DNA from: Acidobacteriota bacterium
GTDB lineage: Bacteria > Acidobacteriota > Thermoanaerobaculia > Gp7-AA8
Direction of reading: 5' to 3'
DNA length: 64,000 nucleotides
NCBI GenBank assembly: GCA_021325515.1
Contig: JAJPHC010000035.1
Coordinates: 62,001 to 126,000, forward strand
Position numbers and translations under genes: made by a program. This document shows, piece after piece, positions 44,659 to 52,351 of the stretch (positions are counted from its first letter, which is position 1; every line of letters starts with the position of its first letter). Below the pieces are notes generated by a model. That model had not been told where the DNA came from. It was given only the letters and a program-made list of their open reading frames with translations, and searched no databases.

Positions 44659-44687
44659 AGTATACGTGGCGATTTCCAATTAGGCAA
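44659..44687 (-). promoter_or_regulatory. Promoter of the CheB-CheR-kinase gene with XRE-like operator
   Basis: On the minus strand TTGCCT (44687-44682) and TATACT (44664-44659) are separated by 17 bases. The -35 box lies in TTGCCTAATTGGAAA, which matches the XRE palindrome at 13 of 15 positions. The predicted leader is about 130 bases. The rest of the 297-base gap to the lipoprotein gene shows no gene. A GAAAGG before the ATG at 44821 is a plausible ribosome-binding site for that gene. Confidence 0.6.
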
Positions 44688-44820
44688 TGAAGTGGACTTT
44701 GATTGACGGATTGGCAGGGCACGTGCAGGTCCTCTCGTCATCGAGCGTCCCCTCGCAGCTTGCGACCAGACGGAACCCGACCGTTCTTACCGACCAACCC
44801 CGCTACAAGAAAGGCTGTTT

Positions 44821-45195
44821 ATGAGATGGACCATCCTTGCGGTCTCCACCGCCATCGCTGCGCTCGCCGGCTGCACCTCTGCGATGAACTCTGCTCTCCC
44901 TCCCGGCCGGATGAATGAAGCCGGCAGCATCCGCCCCTGCCACCGCGACCATCGCGACGCGCAGGCCTGCGGCAACGCCATCTTCAATCAGGGTGTGATC
45001 GCCCAGATCCACACGGGCCAGACGCTCAACGACGTCCGCGCGATCATGCGCCACGACGCAGAGCGCCGCACCGTGGACGGCGCGAACGAATCGTGGGGCT
45101 ACATCACGAACTACAACGACAAGCAGATGACGTGGATCGCCTTCACCGACAGCCGAGTCAGTTCGGTCACGCTGCAGCCCTGGGTCCGCGACTGA
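44821..45195 (+). CDS. Small lipoprotein, OmlA/BamE-like fold possible
   Basis: The 124-residue product has a type II signal with lipobox LAGC (residue 18 Cys). The mature part contains IAQIHTGQTLNDVRAIMRHD and then WGYITNYNDKQMTWIAFTDS. This pattern, a short helix pair followed by beta strands, resembles the SmpA/OmlA/BamE fold of small outer-membrane lipoproteins. Two Cys (PCHRDHRDAQAC) may pair. No operon partner is evident besides the stress-protein genes that follow. Confidence 0.7.
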   Translation: MRWTILAVSTAIAALAGCTSAMNSALPPGRMNEAGSIRPCHRDHRDAQACGNAIFNQGVIAQIHTGQTLNDVRAIMRHDAERRTVDGANESWGYITNYNDKQMTWIAFTDSRVSSVTLQPWVRD

Positions 45196-45268
45196 TCGTC
45201 AACGCGCGATCGCTGTTCTCTTTCCGCTCCCACCACCAACCCGACCAACTCGAAAAAAGAAGGTACTC

Positions 45269-45538
45269 ATGAATCTCCTCATCTTCGTCATCATCGGCGC
45301 AATCGCAGGCTGGCTGGCCGGACAGTTCATGAAAGGCCACGGCTTCGGTCTCCTCGGAGACATCATCGTCGGCGTCATCGGCGCCTTCATCGGAAGGTAT
45401 GTCGCGCAGGCGGCCGGTCTCGGCCTCGGCCGCGGCATCACCGGCACATTGATCGCCGCCTTCCTCGGCGCCGTGATCCTCCTCTTCATCCTGCGCCTCG
45501 TCACCAGCCGCGGCTCGGGAAGGAGATTGTGGTCATGA
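45269..45538 (+). CDS. GlsB/YeaQ/YmgE family stress-response membrane protein
   Basis: The 89-residue product begins NLLIFVIIGAIAGWLAGQFM, followed by Gly-rich helices (GLLGDIIVGVIGAFIGRYVA and GLGRGITGTLIAAFLGAVIL). This is the transglycosylase-associated/GlsB family of small inner-membrane stress proteins. AGAAGG precedes the ATG. Its TGA overlaps the next ATG by four bases, making a small envelope-stress operon. Confidence 0.9.
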   Translation: MNLLIFVIIGAIAGWLAGQFMKGHGFGLLGDIIVGVIGAFIGRYVAQAAGLGLGRGITGTLIAAFLGAVILLFILRLVTSRGSGRRLWS

Positions 45539-45753
45539 GCCCACTCAGGATGATCGCCATTCTTCTGATCGTCGCCGGCATCGCGCTCGCCGTCTACGGA
45601 AACTTCAGCTACACGAAAGCGACGCACGAAGCGAAGATCGGACCGTTCGATTTCTCCGTCAAAGAGAAGCGAGTCGTCACCATTCCGATCTGGCCGGGCA
45701 TCGCAGCGATCGTAGCCGGAGTCATTCTCCTCGCTGTTCCAAAACGCACGTGA
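45535..45753 (+). CDS. Small membrane protein (DUF3185-like)
   Basis: The 72-residue protein has two hydrophobic segments (RMIAILLIVAGIALAVYGNF, IWPGIAAIVAGVILLAVP) around a short loop (KIGPFDFSVKEKRVV). The track uses a GTG at 45529; the ATG at 45535 fits AAGGAG spacing and the ATGA overlap. Family assignment to DUF3185-like proteins is tentative. Confidence 0.75.
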   Translation: MSPLRMIAILLIVAGIALAVYGNFSYTKATHEAKIGPFDFSVKEKRVVTIPIWPGIAAIVAGVILLAVPKRT

Positions 45754-45770
45754 ACGTGCAAGGACAGATC

Positions 45771-46226
45771 ATGAATCCGGTCAACGAACCCGTCACACCG
45801 ATGTCGTATCTGGGAGAGATCGCAGCGTCATCCTACGGGCATGGGGGCGCACTCAGCCTCACGCTGATCTGCGCCATGGCGATCGGCACGGCCGCCTGCC
45901 TCCTCTTTCCGGCGCATGCGATCGCGATCATCCCGGTGGTCATCGCCGCGGCGATCGTGTTCGAGCTGGCCAGGGCCGCGTGGCGTCTCCATCGCAGGCA
46001 GAACATCGCGCTCGCAACGCTGCGCCTGCTCCTCGATCTCGATACCGCCGACCGCGCTCTGTTCGAGCGCCATCTTCAGGAAACACACCGCTGGCGCGAA
46101 GAGCGGCTGCATGAGCGAAACGCCGATCGCGTCGAGAAACTCTTCGACGAGATCAAATCGCTGCAGAGCGAAGTGGACACACTCGCCGAGAAGAAGGGAG
46201 GCTGGCGTGAACGATCATCGAAATGA
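45771..46226 (+). CDS. Membrane-anchored coiled-coil protein of unknown function
   Basis: The 151-residue product has two hydrophobic helices (LSLTLICAMAIGTAACLLFP, IIPVVIAAAIVFELARA) and a long cytoplasmic helical tail ending in HERNADRVEKLFDEIKSLQS, a probable coiled coil. The track begins at a GTG at 45750; the ATG at 45771 follows AAGGACAG. It overlaps the following RRM gene by 20 bases. No family was recognised. Confidence 0.6.
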   Translation: MNPVNEPVTPMSYLGEIAASSYGHGGALSLTLICAMAIGTAACLLFPAHAIAIIPVVIAAAIVFELARAAWRLHRRQNIALATLRLLLDLDTADRALFERHLQETHRWREERLHERNADRVEKLFDEIKSLQSEVDTLAEKKGGWRERSSK

Positions 46227-46482
46227 ACCGCGTGCCTTGATGCAGGTCCACGTCGGGAACCTCTCACGCCACATCAGCGACGAACAATTCGCGGAGCTCG
46301 TGCGGCCTTACGGCGTGCCTGTGTCGTTCCATGTCCCGCGCGATCCCACCGGCCGCGGCCTCGGCTACGGCCTGCTCGATTACGAGAACGTGGAGCACGC
46401 AAGAGCGGCAATCGCGGGCCTTCACGGGAAAGACATCGACGGCCAGATCCTCAGCGCGACGACGCCGAAGCAGAGCGGCTGA
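46207..46482 (+). CDS. RRM-domain RNA-binding protein
   Basis: The 91-residue product contains one RNA-recognition motif: RNP2 QVHVGNLSRHISDEQF and RNP1-like GRGLGYGLLDYENVEHA. The start is a GTG at 46207 with a strong GGGAGG five bases upstream, overlapping the previous gene; the ORF track's start at 45916 is wrong. RNP1 lacks the usual GFGFV aromatic (GYGLLDY), so RNA binding may be altered. Such short RRM proteins are often cold-induced. Confidence 0.82.
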   Translation: MNDHRNEPRALMQVHVGNLSRHISDEQFAELVRPYGVPVSFHVPRDPTGRGLGYGLLDYENVEHARAAIAGLHGKDIDGQILSATTPKQSG

Positions 46483-46496
46483 GTTGCGCGCGCAAC
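46483..46496. terminator. Perfect palindrome between convergent genes
   Basis: GTTGCGC-GCGCAAC directly follows the RRM stop and lies before the GH130 stop on the other strand. It could act as a bidirectional hairpin terminator, although no U-tract follows, so the call is weak. Confidence 0.35.
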
Positions 46497-46506
46497 GTAC
46501 GCGCGA

Positions 46507-47460
46507 TCAGGCGCGGCCCTGGCGCTCGAGCCAGCGGAGAAGCTCGGCGACGCTGCACGTCGCGAGCGCGATGCAGGTGTCGGCGGCGCCGTAGTAGAGA
46601 TTCAGCGTGTCGCGATCGGGACCGATGGTCACCCCGCAGGGAAACGTCACGTACGCCACATCACCGCGGGTCTCGTAGGGAGCTTCCGGCCCGAAGATCC
46701 ATTCGTCGCCGCGCAACAGCAGGCGATCCGGCTGTTCGAGATCGAAGAGCGCCGCACCAAGCCGGTAGAGACAACCGGCTGCCGTATGCCGGACGCCGTG
46801 ATAGATCATCAGCCAGCCGCGCTCCGTCTCGATGAGCGGAGGCGAGAGGCCGATCTTGCCCGCATCCCACCACGCACCGCGCCGCGCCTCGAGCATCATC
46901 CGATGTCCGCCCCAGCTTCGCAGATCGGGCGAATACGAAATCCAGATGTGCGCGCCGGTATCCGCGACCGGCCGGTGCACGAGTGCGAACATTCCATTGA
47001 TGCGGCGCGGCAGCAGCGCGGCATCCTTGTCATCGGGCTGCATCACGAGGCCGCAGCGCTCGAACGTCACGAAGTCTTCGGTAAGCGCGAGCGAGACGCC
47101 CGGGCCGCTCTCTCCGAATGCCGTGTAGGCAACTGCATATTTGCCGAGCTCCGGCACGAACGTAATGCGCGGATCCTCGATGCCCCAGATCTCTTCGGGA
47201 TGCTGCTCCGGATCGGGGAGGAGCGTCGGTTTCGGATCGATGATCCAGCCGCCGGCGCCGTCGGCGGAACGCGCGGCGCAGAGATGCGAGTGGCCGCGGC
47301 GGTCTTCGACGCGGCACAGCAGCAGCGTCGTGCCGTCGCGCAGCCGCGTCGCACCAGCGTTGAAGACTGTGTGCACCGGGTACGGCCAGTCGGCGGCGGT
47401 AAGAATCGGATTGCTCTCGTTGCGCCGGAAAAGTGTTTCGTACTGGGGCGACACTCTCAT
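46507..47460 (-). CDS. GH130-like glycoside phosphorylase
   Basis: The 317-residue protein is a five-bladed propeller-type enzyme of the GH130 family, which phosphorolyses beta-mannosides. Signals are NPILTAADWPYPVHTVFNAG, EEIWGIEDPRITFVPELGKY (the IEDPR motif), WDAGKIGLSPPLIETERGWL and YHGV. It is cytoplasmic. Its ATG overlaps the stop of the preceding glycosyltransferase gene by four bases, so both work in one pathway, likely synthesis or turnover of a mannose-containing oligosaccharide. The actual sugar is not decided by sequence. Confidence 0.82.
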   Translation of the reverse strand: MRVSPQYETLFRRNESNPILTAADWPYPVHTVFNAGATRLRDGTTLLLCRVEDRRGHSHLCAARSADGAGGWIIDPKPTLLPDPEQHPEEIWGIEDPRITFVPELGKYAVAYTAFGESGPGVSLALTEDFVTFERCGLVMQPDDKDAALLPRRINGMFALVHRPVADTGAHIWISYSPDLRSWGGHRMMLEARRGAWWDAGKIGLSPPLIETERGWLMIYHGVRHTAAGCLYRLGAALFDLEQPDRLLLRGDEWIFGPEAPYETRGDVAYVTFPCGVTIGPDRDTLNLYYGAADTCIALATCSVAELLRWLERQGRA

Positions 47461-49769
47461 TGCGCCGGGCTCACGGCCATCAGCGTCTCCGAGGGCTCGA
47501 TCAACGGAATCTGCATCGCGTTCCAGCGCACTTCGTCTTTTCGCATCTCCATCAGCGCGAGAAGAAACGAGAGCGTCGATTCCGCCCCCTGATTCTCGTT
47601 GACGCGATCCGCGTGCAGCCCGTCGCGGCAGCCGCCCGTCAGCGGGTCATACAGCGGCTGCTGCAACTGGTTCTGTCCGAGAAACCAGGTGAAGGCGCGC
47701 CGCGCATGTTCCGACCAGCGATGATCGCCCGTGGAACGGAAGGCGTGCATGCAGGCGGAGATCGAGGCGCAGGCGTCGACCGGTTGTTGATCGAAGACTG
47801 CCGCGACCATCCCGCGCTCGAAAAATCCTCGCGTGCCGATCGGAGCGAAGTAGCCCTCGGTTGTCGTCTGAATCGTCATCAGCCATTCGAGCGAGCGAAG
47901 GCCGGTGGTCCCCATCGCTTCGTCGCCGGTCCATCCGGCCGTCGCGATCAGCGCCTCCGGAAGACGCGCGTTGCAATACGTGACGGAGTTCTCGTACCAC
48001 GGCCAGTCGGGGCGGTTCGTGTTGCGGAACAACTGAAAGAGCCGCGCGGCGATCTCGCGTCCGGCGGCCTGCACGCTGCGATCCCCTTCGAACGCGCGCA
48101 GGTACTGCTCGATGCCGAGCAGCACGTAGGCCCATGCGCGAGGACTGCTGAGCTCCGCGACTGCCGGCAGCGCTGCATGGAAGAGAGCTCCGGCGAGGCT
48201 CTGCCGACCGGGATCGGACGAACATCCGACGACGTTGCCGAGGGCCCACACCGCGCGCCCGTGGCTGTCTTCCGAGCCCTGCTCTTCGAGCCAGAGCCGC
48301 GGATGCGACATGAAATTGCGGAATCGTCCCAGCGAACGATTGAAGGCGTGATTGAGAAATGCGAGATAGCGCGAGGTGAGCGAGCGAACGAGACGCGGAT
48401 CGCTCGAACCTGCTTCTTCGACGAGCGTCATCAACAGCAGCGCGCGCGCATTGTCGTCGAGGCAATAGCCCTCTTCGTAACGCGGCACGTTGAACATCGC
48501 ATGCTGGAGCATGCCGGTGTCGTCGGTCATCACTTCGACGTGATCGAGATTGAGCTGCGGCAATTCCGCCGGCCGGTTGGCCAGCGTATGTGCGCGGAAT
48601 GCGGTGCGCGCGCGCTGCCCATGTTCCTTCCGCGCGCGCTCGAACGTGCGCAGATACGAATGCGCGACCGACGGCCAGAGCATGCTCCTGCCGTGCTGTC
48701 CCGCGAGCCGGCGCATCTCGGCCCGTTTCTCGGGATCGTCGAGCAGCGCGACGATCTCCGTCGCAATCGCCGCTGGATCCCTCCACGGCACGAGCACTCC
48801 GCGTCCCTCGGCGAGCAGTTCGCGCGCGTAGGCGTACGGAGTGGAAATGACTGCCTTCCCCGCTCCCACCGCGTAGGCCAGCGTGCCGGACGTAATCTGT
48901 TCACGATTGAGATAGGGCGTGATGTAGATATCGGTGGCGGCGAGAAACTCGGAGAGCTCCGAGAGGCTGACGAAACGGTTGTGGAAGATGAGATTCCCAT
49001 CGACACCCAGCCGCTTCGCGCGATCCTCGAGCATGATGCGGTAGGTCTCTCCCTGCCGCTCGATGATGTGCGGATGCGTGGCGCCGAGGACGACGTAGAC
49101 CACGTCGGGATAACGGGAGCGGATGGATGGCAACGCATCGATGACGTACTCGATGCCTTTGTCGGGAGAGAGAAGACCGAAGGTGAGAATCAGCGGCCGA
49201 CCTGCGACGCCCACGCGATTCTTGCTCCCGGCGAACGGGATGTTCGGAATGCCGTGCGGGATGATGTCGATCTTGTCCTCATCGACGCCGTGCACTTCGC
49301 GCAGGAGCTCCGCCCCTCCCGCCGTCATGACGACGAGGCGGTCGGAGAGCCGTGTGAGCTCGTCCATCACGCGGCGCTGATGCAGATTCGGCGTGGCCAG
49401 AATCGTATGCAGCGTCGTCACGACCGGCATGCGCAACTCGCGAAGCAGCGGCAGCAGCATGCTGCCCGCCTTGCCTCCGAAAATCCCGTACTCGTGTTGA
49501 ATGGAGATCACGTCGATGTCATTGACGTTGAGGAAATCGGCGGCGCGCATGTAGGCGGCGGAATCGCTGTCGGTCAATTCGAAACGGACGCGGCTCGGAT
49601 AGGCGTGATGATGCCGCCCGTCGTTCATCGCCAGCACGAAGCAGTCGAGATCGGGACCGACGTACGCGATGGCCTCGCTCAGATCGGTCGTGAAGGTGGC
49701 GATGCCGCATTGCCGCGGCAGGTGATTCCCGAGGATTGCAATACGGCGGATGGTCGTTTCATCGGACAT
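47457..49769 (-). CDS. GT4-family glycosyltransferase with C-terminal helical domain
   Basis: The 770-residue protein has an N-terminal GT4 region (IAILGNHLPRQCGIATFTTD, LILTFGLLSPDKGIEYVIDA, VISTPYAYARELLAEGRGV as nucleotide-sugar-binding motifs). A C-terminal region of about 350 residues looks like an (alpha/alpha)6 barrel (EEGYCLDDNARALLLMTLVE, YENSVTYCNARLPEALIATA). The track starts at 49979; the ATG at 49769 follows GAGGCGATCTC. The combination with GH130 suggests a transferase and phosphorylase acting on the same glycan. Linkage and acceptor are unknown. Confidence 0.82.
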   Translation of the reverse strand: MSDETTIRRIAILGNHLPRQCGIATFTTDLSEAIAYVGPDLDCFVLAMNDGRHHHAYPSRVRFELTDSDSAAYMRAADFLNVNDIDVISIQHEYGIFGGKAGSMLLPLLRELRMPVVTTLHTILATPNLHQRRVMDELTRLSDRLVVMTAGGAELLREVHGVDEDKIDIIPHGIPNIPFAGSKNRVGVAGRPLILTFGLLSPDKGIEYVIDALPSIRSRYPDVVYVVLGATHPHIIERQGETYRIMLEDRAKRLGVDGNLIFHNRFVSLSELSEFLAATDIYITPYLNREQITSGTLAYAVGAGKAVISTPYAYARELLAEGRGVLVPWRDPAAIATEIVALLDDPEKRAEMRRLAGQHGRSMLWPSVAHSYLRTFERARKEHGQRARTAFRAHTLANRPAELPQLNLDHVEVMTDDTGMLQHAMFNVPRYEEGYCLDDNARALLLMTLVEEAGSSDPRLVRSLTSRYLAFLNHAFNRSLGRFRNFMSHPRLWLEEQGSEDSHGRAVWALGNVVGCSSDPGRQSLAGALFHAALPAVAELSSPRAWAYVLLGIEQYLRAFEGDRSVQAAGREIAARLFQLFRNTNRPDWPWYENSVTYCNARLPEALIATAGWTGDEAMGTTGLRSLEWLMTIQTTTEGYFAPIGTRGFFERGMVAAVFDQQPVDACASISACMHAFRSTGDHRWSEHARRAFTWFLGQNQLQQPLYDPLTGGCRDGLHADRVNENQGAESTLSFLLALMEMRKDEVRWNAMQIPLIEPSETLMAVSPAQ

Positions 49770-49783
49770 GAGATCGCCTCTGC

Positions 49784-50218
49784 TCAAGCGCTTGCCAGTT
49801 CGGGAACGGCGATGGGAGTCGAGCGCCGCGGCGGCATCATGAGGTACCAGCGCGGCACCACCTCGCTGGGGAGAACGAACTCGAAGACCTGGCTGTAGCA
49901 GCGCAGGCGCAGCACTCTCCCGCCGGCAGCCGGATTTCCCGTCGCGAGGTGCGTGTCGTATTCGACTTCGCGGATCCACTGCAGCTCGAGCGAAGCCTGC
50001 ATGTCTGCAGTTTCGTAGAAGAACGTCGAGCCGGTCAGTGCGAGCGCCACTTCCATGTGGCGATTTCCGTCGACGTATTCACCGCGGCTCACGATCCGCG
50101 AGCCGGAGCGGCGCGTTTCGCAGAGCTCGCCGATGCGATCCGCACCGAAACGCCTGTAGAGATTCCAGCCGAACAATGCGAGGACGACGAATGCGGCCAG
50201 CAGCAACAGCGACATCAT
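49784..50218 (-). CDS. Single-pass membrane protein of unknown function
   Basis: The 144-residue product has an N-terminal membrane anchor (MMSLLLLAAFVVLALFGWNL) and a soluble beta-rich part (LALTGSTFFYETADMQASLE, RCYSQVFEFVLPSEVVPRWY). AAAGGAG precedes the first ATG; the ORF track's start at 50260 is too far upstream. It ends 14 bases before the GT4 start, so it may belong to the same transcript. No family was recognised. Confidence 0.6.
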   Translation of the reverse strand: MMSLLLLAAFVVLALFGWNLYRRFGADRIGELCETRRSGSRIVSRGEYVDGNRHMEVALALTGSTFFYETADMQASLELQWIREVEYDTHLATGNPAAGGRVLRLRCYSQVFEFVLPSEVVPRWYLMMPPRRSTPIAVPELASA

Positions 50219-50276
50219 GAGAATCTCCTTTCGCCAGAAAAGCGACTGGCGATTACGCATTGCGCTGGAGCCCGGA

Positions 50277-50492
50277 TCAGCAGCGATCCCTGACGATGGA
50301 TACGGCCAGCCGCTCCAGCTCGAGACAGCAGGTCGTCCACGTCGCGTCGAACCAGCCGTTCTCGCGCGCGTGAATCGTCACCGCAACGACGGCCTCACCA
50401 TGTTCATCGCAACGCAACTGAGCAGCTCGATCCAGACGATCGCGCAGCCTCTCTCGTAATTCCGGTCCCCGATCCCTGACGTCGACTTGCAT
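50277..50492 (-). CDS. Small protein, possibly ribosome-hibernation (HPF)-like
   Basis: The 71-residue product begins MQVDVRDRGPELRERLRDRL and continues EAVVAVTIHARENGWFDATW. The helix with ERLRDRLDRAAQL and the following strand resemble the first half of HPF/RaiA-type proteins, but the match is weak. GAGGAG six bases before the ATG supports a real gene. It was hidden within the 166-residue ORF-track entry. The RRM gene lies 64 bases upstream. Confidence 0.5.
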   Translation of the reverse strand: MQVDVRDRGPELRERLRDRLDRAAQLRCDEHGEAVVAVTIHARENGWFDATWTTCCLELERLAVSIVRDRC

Positions 50493-50556
50493 CACGATCT
50501 CCTCGGACGAGGAGGATCGCAGCGCGATCCCCCTCCTCGGTGCTGGAAGGTTTGCT

Positions 50557-50817
50557 TCAGTAGTTGGCTTGCTCTTTTTTCGGGCGCGCCTCGTTGACCT
50601 TGAGCGCCTGGCCGTGGAGATCCTTCCCATCGAGACCGGCGATCGCCGCCTTCGCTTCGTCGGCGTTGTTGAACTCGATGAAGCCGAAGCCCTTCGACTC
50701 GCCGCTCGTCCGGTCGGTGGCGACCTTCGCCGACAGCAGCGATCCAAACGGAGTGGCGAGCTCATTGAGCTGCGCATCGGTGACCTGTTTCGAGAGATTT
50801 CCCACGTAGAGTTTCAT
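50557..50817 (-). CDS. RRM-domain RNA-binding protein
   Basis: The 86-residue protein is a complete single RRM: RNP2 KLYVGNLSKQVTDAQLNELA and RNP1 GESKGFGFIEFNNADEAKAA. The last residues are EARPKKEQANY. The true start is the ATG at 50817; the ORF track begins further upstream. Such small RRM proteins in bacteria are typically cold-inducible RNA chaperones. It is divergent from a fatty-acid desaturase gene, another classic cold-response function, across a 298-base regulatory gap. Confidence 0.92.
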   Translation of the reverse strand: MKLYVGNLSKQVTDAQLNELATPFGSLLSAKVATDRTSGESKGFGFIEFNNADEAKAAIAGLDGKDLHGQALKVNEARPKKEQANY

Positions 50818-50944
50818 TTGTTTTTCCTTGCCGGCGCATCGCCGGAGTCCTCTCATGATCGCGTTGAAGACACGCGGATCGGAGATAGGGAATCTAAGAG
50901 GAGTGAGTCCAGAGATCTGACTTAGTTCAGATGGACTGAAGGAG

Positions 50945-50960
50945 CGAGGAAGGTTCCTCG
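50945..50960. promoter_or_regulatory. Palindrome in the RRM/desaturase divergent gap
   Basis: CGAGGAA-GG-TTCCTCG is a perfect 7-base inverted repeat, about 130 bases upstream of the RRM ATG and 155 upstream of the desaturase start. AT-rich sequence (TTGTATATGTAATAAG) nearby is a likely promoter region for the desaturase. The rest of the 298-base gap shows no gene. Confidence 0.45.
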
Positions 50961-51115
50961 ACTACTCCTCCACCATACACGCATGGCGCCGCGTTGTATA
51001 TGTAATAAGTGAGTGGGCCGCGAGGTTGCATAATGAAACGACAAACAACCTCGACCTCAGCGAGCGCGCTCATCTGCGCGGGCGTTTCCGGTCGTCTTTG
51101 ACCTGGAGACGCACT

Positions 51116-52231
51116 GTGACTACCAAGCCCCGCATCAACGTCCCGCTGATGAGTTTTCTGATGCTGACTCCGGTGATCGGCATCGCCGGTACCGCCGTCT
51201 ACACCTGGCTGCACGGCTTCGCACTCTGGATGCCGCTGCTCGCGCTCGGTATGTACCTGGCGGTCGGCATCTCGATCTGCGCCGGCTATCACCGTTTCTT
51301 CTCGCACAAGAGTTACGAGGCGGCGCGGCCGGTCCAGATCTTCTACGCGATTTTCGGCGCGATGGCGGCACAGAACTCGATTCTCTGGTGGTCGTCGAGC
51401 CATCGCACGCATCACCAGTACGTCGATCGCGACTGGGATCCATACAGCATCAAGCGCGGCTTCTGGTGGGCACACATCCTCTGGATCTTCCACGATCACG
51501 ATGCGCCGGACATCGAAGGCAACGCGCGCGATCTGGCCGCGAACCCGATCGTGCAATGGCAGGCGCGCTGGTACAAGGTGCTGCTGATCGTTGGGGGCTT
51601 CGGCCTCCCGGCGCTCATCGGAGCACTGTGCGGCGATGTGTGGGCCGGACTGCTGTGGGGCGGCTTTCTGCGCCTCGTCGTCATCCACCACACGACGTTC
51701 TTCGTCAATTCGCTGGCGCACTATCTCGGCGATGCGAGCTTCAATGCAGAAGTATCGGCGCGCGACAACTGGGCGGTGGCGCTATTGACGCTCGGCGAGG
51801 GCTATCACAGCTTCCATCACCGCTTCCCTGCCGACTTCCGCAACGGCATCCGCTGGTTTCAATGGGATCCTGCGAAGTGGTTCATCGCCACGCTGCGCAT
51901 GCTGGGCCTCGCGCACGATCTCCGCTCGACGCCCGCGCCGCAGATCGAACAGGCGCGCATGCAGGCCGCAGTTCGCGCCGTGGAACCGCAGCTCGAGCAC
52001 ATTCCCGCTCCCGCCGCCGGCGAGATCCATCGCCTGCTGGCCAGCGCGCGCGAGCATCTCACCATCTCGATCACGCTCTGGCGGCGTTACGCCGCGGAGC
52101 ATGCCGAAGGTGCAACGGCGAGTTGGAAGAGCACGCGGCAGTACGCACGCCAGCACCTCCGCCTCGCGCGGCGCGAATGGCGAGAGGCCTGCCGGCGCGT
52201 GAATTCGATGCCCAGCCAGACACCGGCATAA
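51116..52231 (+). CDS. Acyl-CoA / acyl-lipid fatty-acid desaturase
   Basis: The 371-residue integral membrane enzyme introduces a double bond into a fatty-acyl chain. The three histidine boxes are seen: AGYHRFFSHKSYEA, SSSHRTHHQYVDRDW and GEGYHSFHHRFPADF. Four hydrophobic segments support the fold. The C-terminal 100 residues form an unusual helical extension (RLARREWREACRRVN). The start is a GTG at 51116 after GGAG; the track's ATG at 51026 adds non-homologous sequence. Divergence from an RRM gene suggests a membrane-fluidity or cold response. Confidence 0.9.
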   Translation: MTTKPRINVPLMSFLMLTPVIGIAGTAVYTWLHGFALWMPLLALGMYLAVGISICAGYHRFFSHKSYEAARPVQIFYAIFGAMAAQNSILWWSSSHRTHHQYVDRDWDPYSIKRGFWWAHILWIFHDHDAPDIEGNARDLAANPIVQWQARWYKVLLIVGGFGLPALIGALCGDVWAGLLWGGFLRLVVIHHTTFFVNSLAHYLGDASFNAEVSARDNWAVALLTLGEGYHSFHHRFPADFRNGIRWFQWDPAKWFIATLRMLGLAHDLRSTPAPQIEQARMQAAVRAVEPQLEHIPAPAAGEIHRLLASAREHLTISITLWRRYAAEHAEGATASWKSTRQYARQHLRLARREWREACRRVNSMPSQTPA

Positions 52232-52351
52232 GCCGTACGACTGCTTCAAACGAACGGAGCTCAGCATTGACTTCAACACCTCAGTTCGCATGGTGCGTGT
52301 TTGCAGCGGCGGCAATTCGCATCCATGCACCGGCGTTGCTATCGGGTGCTC

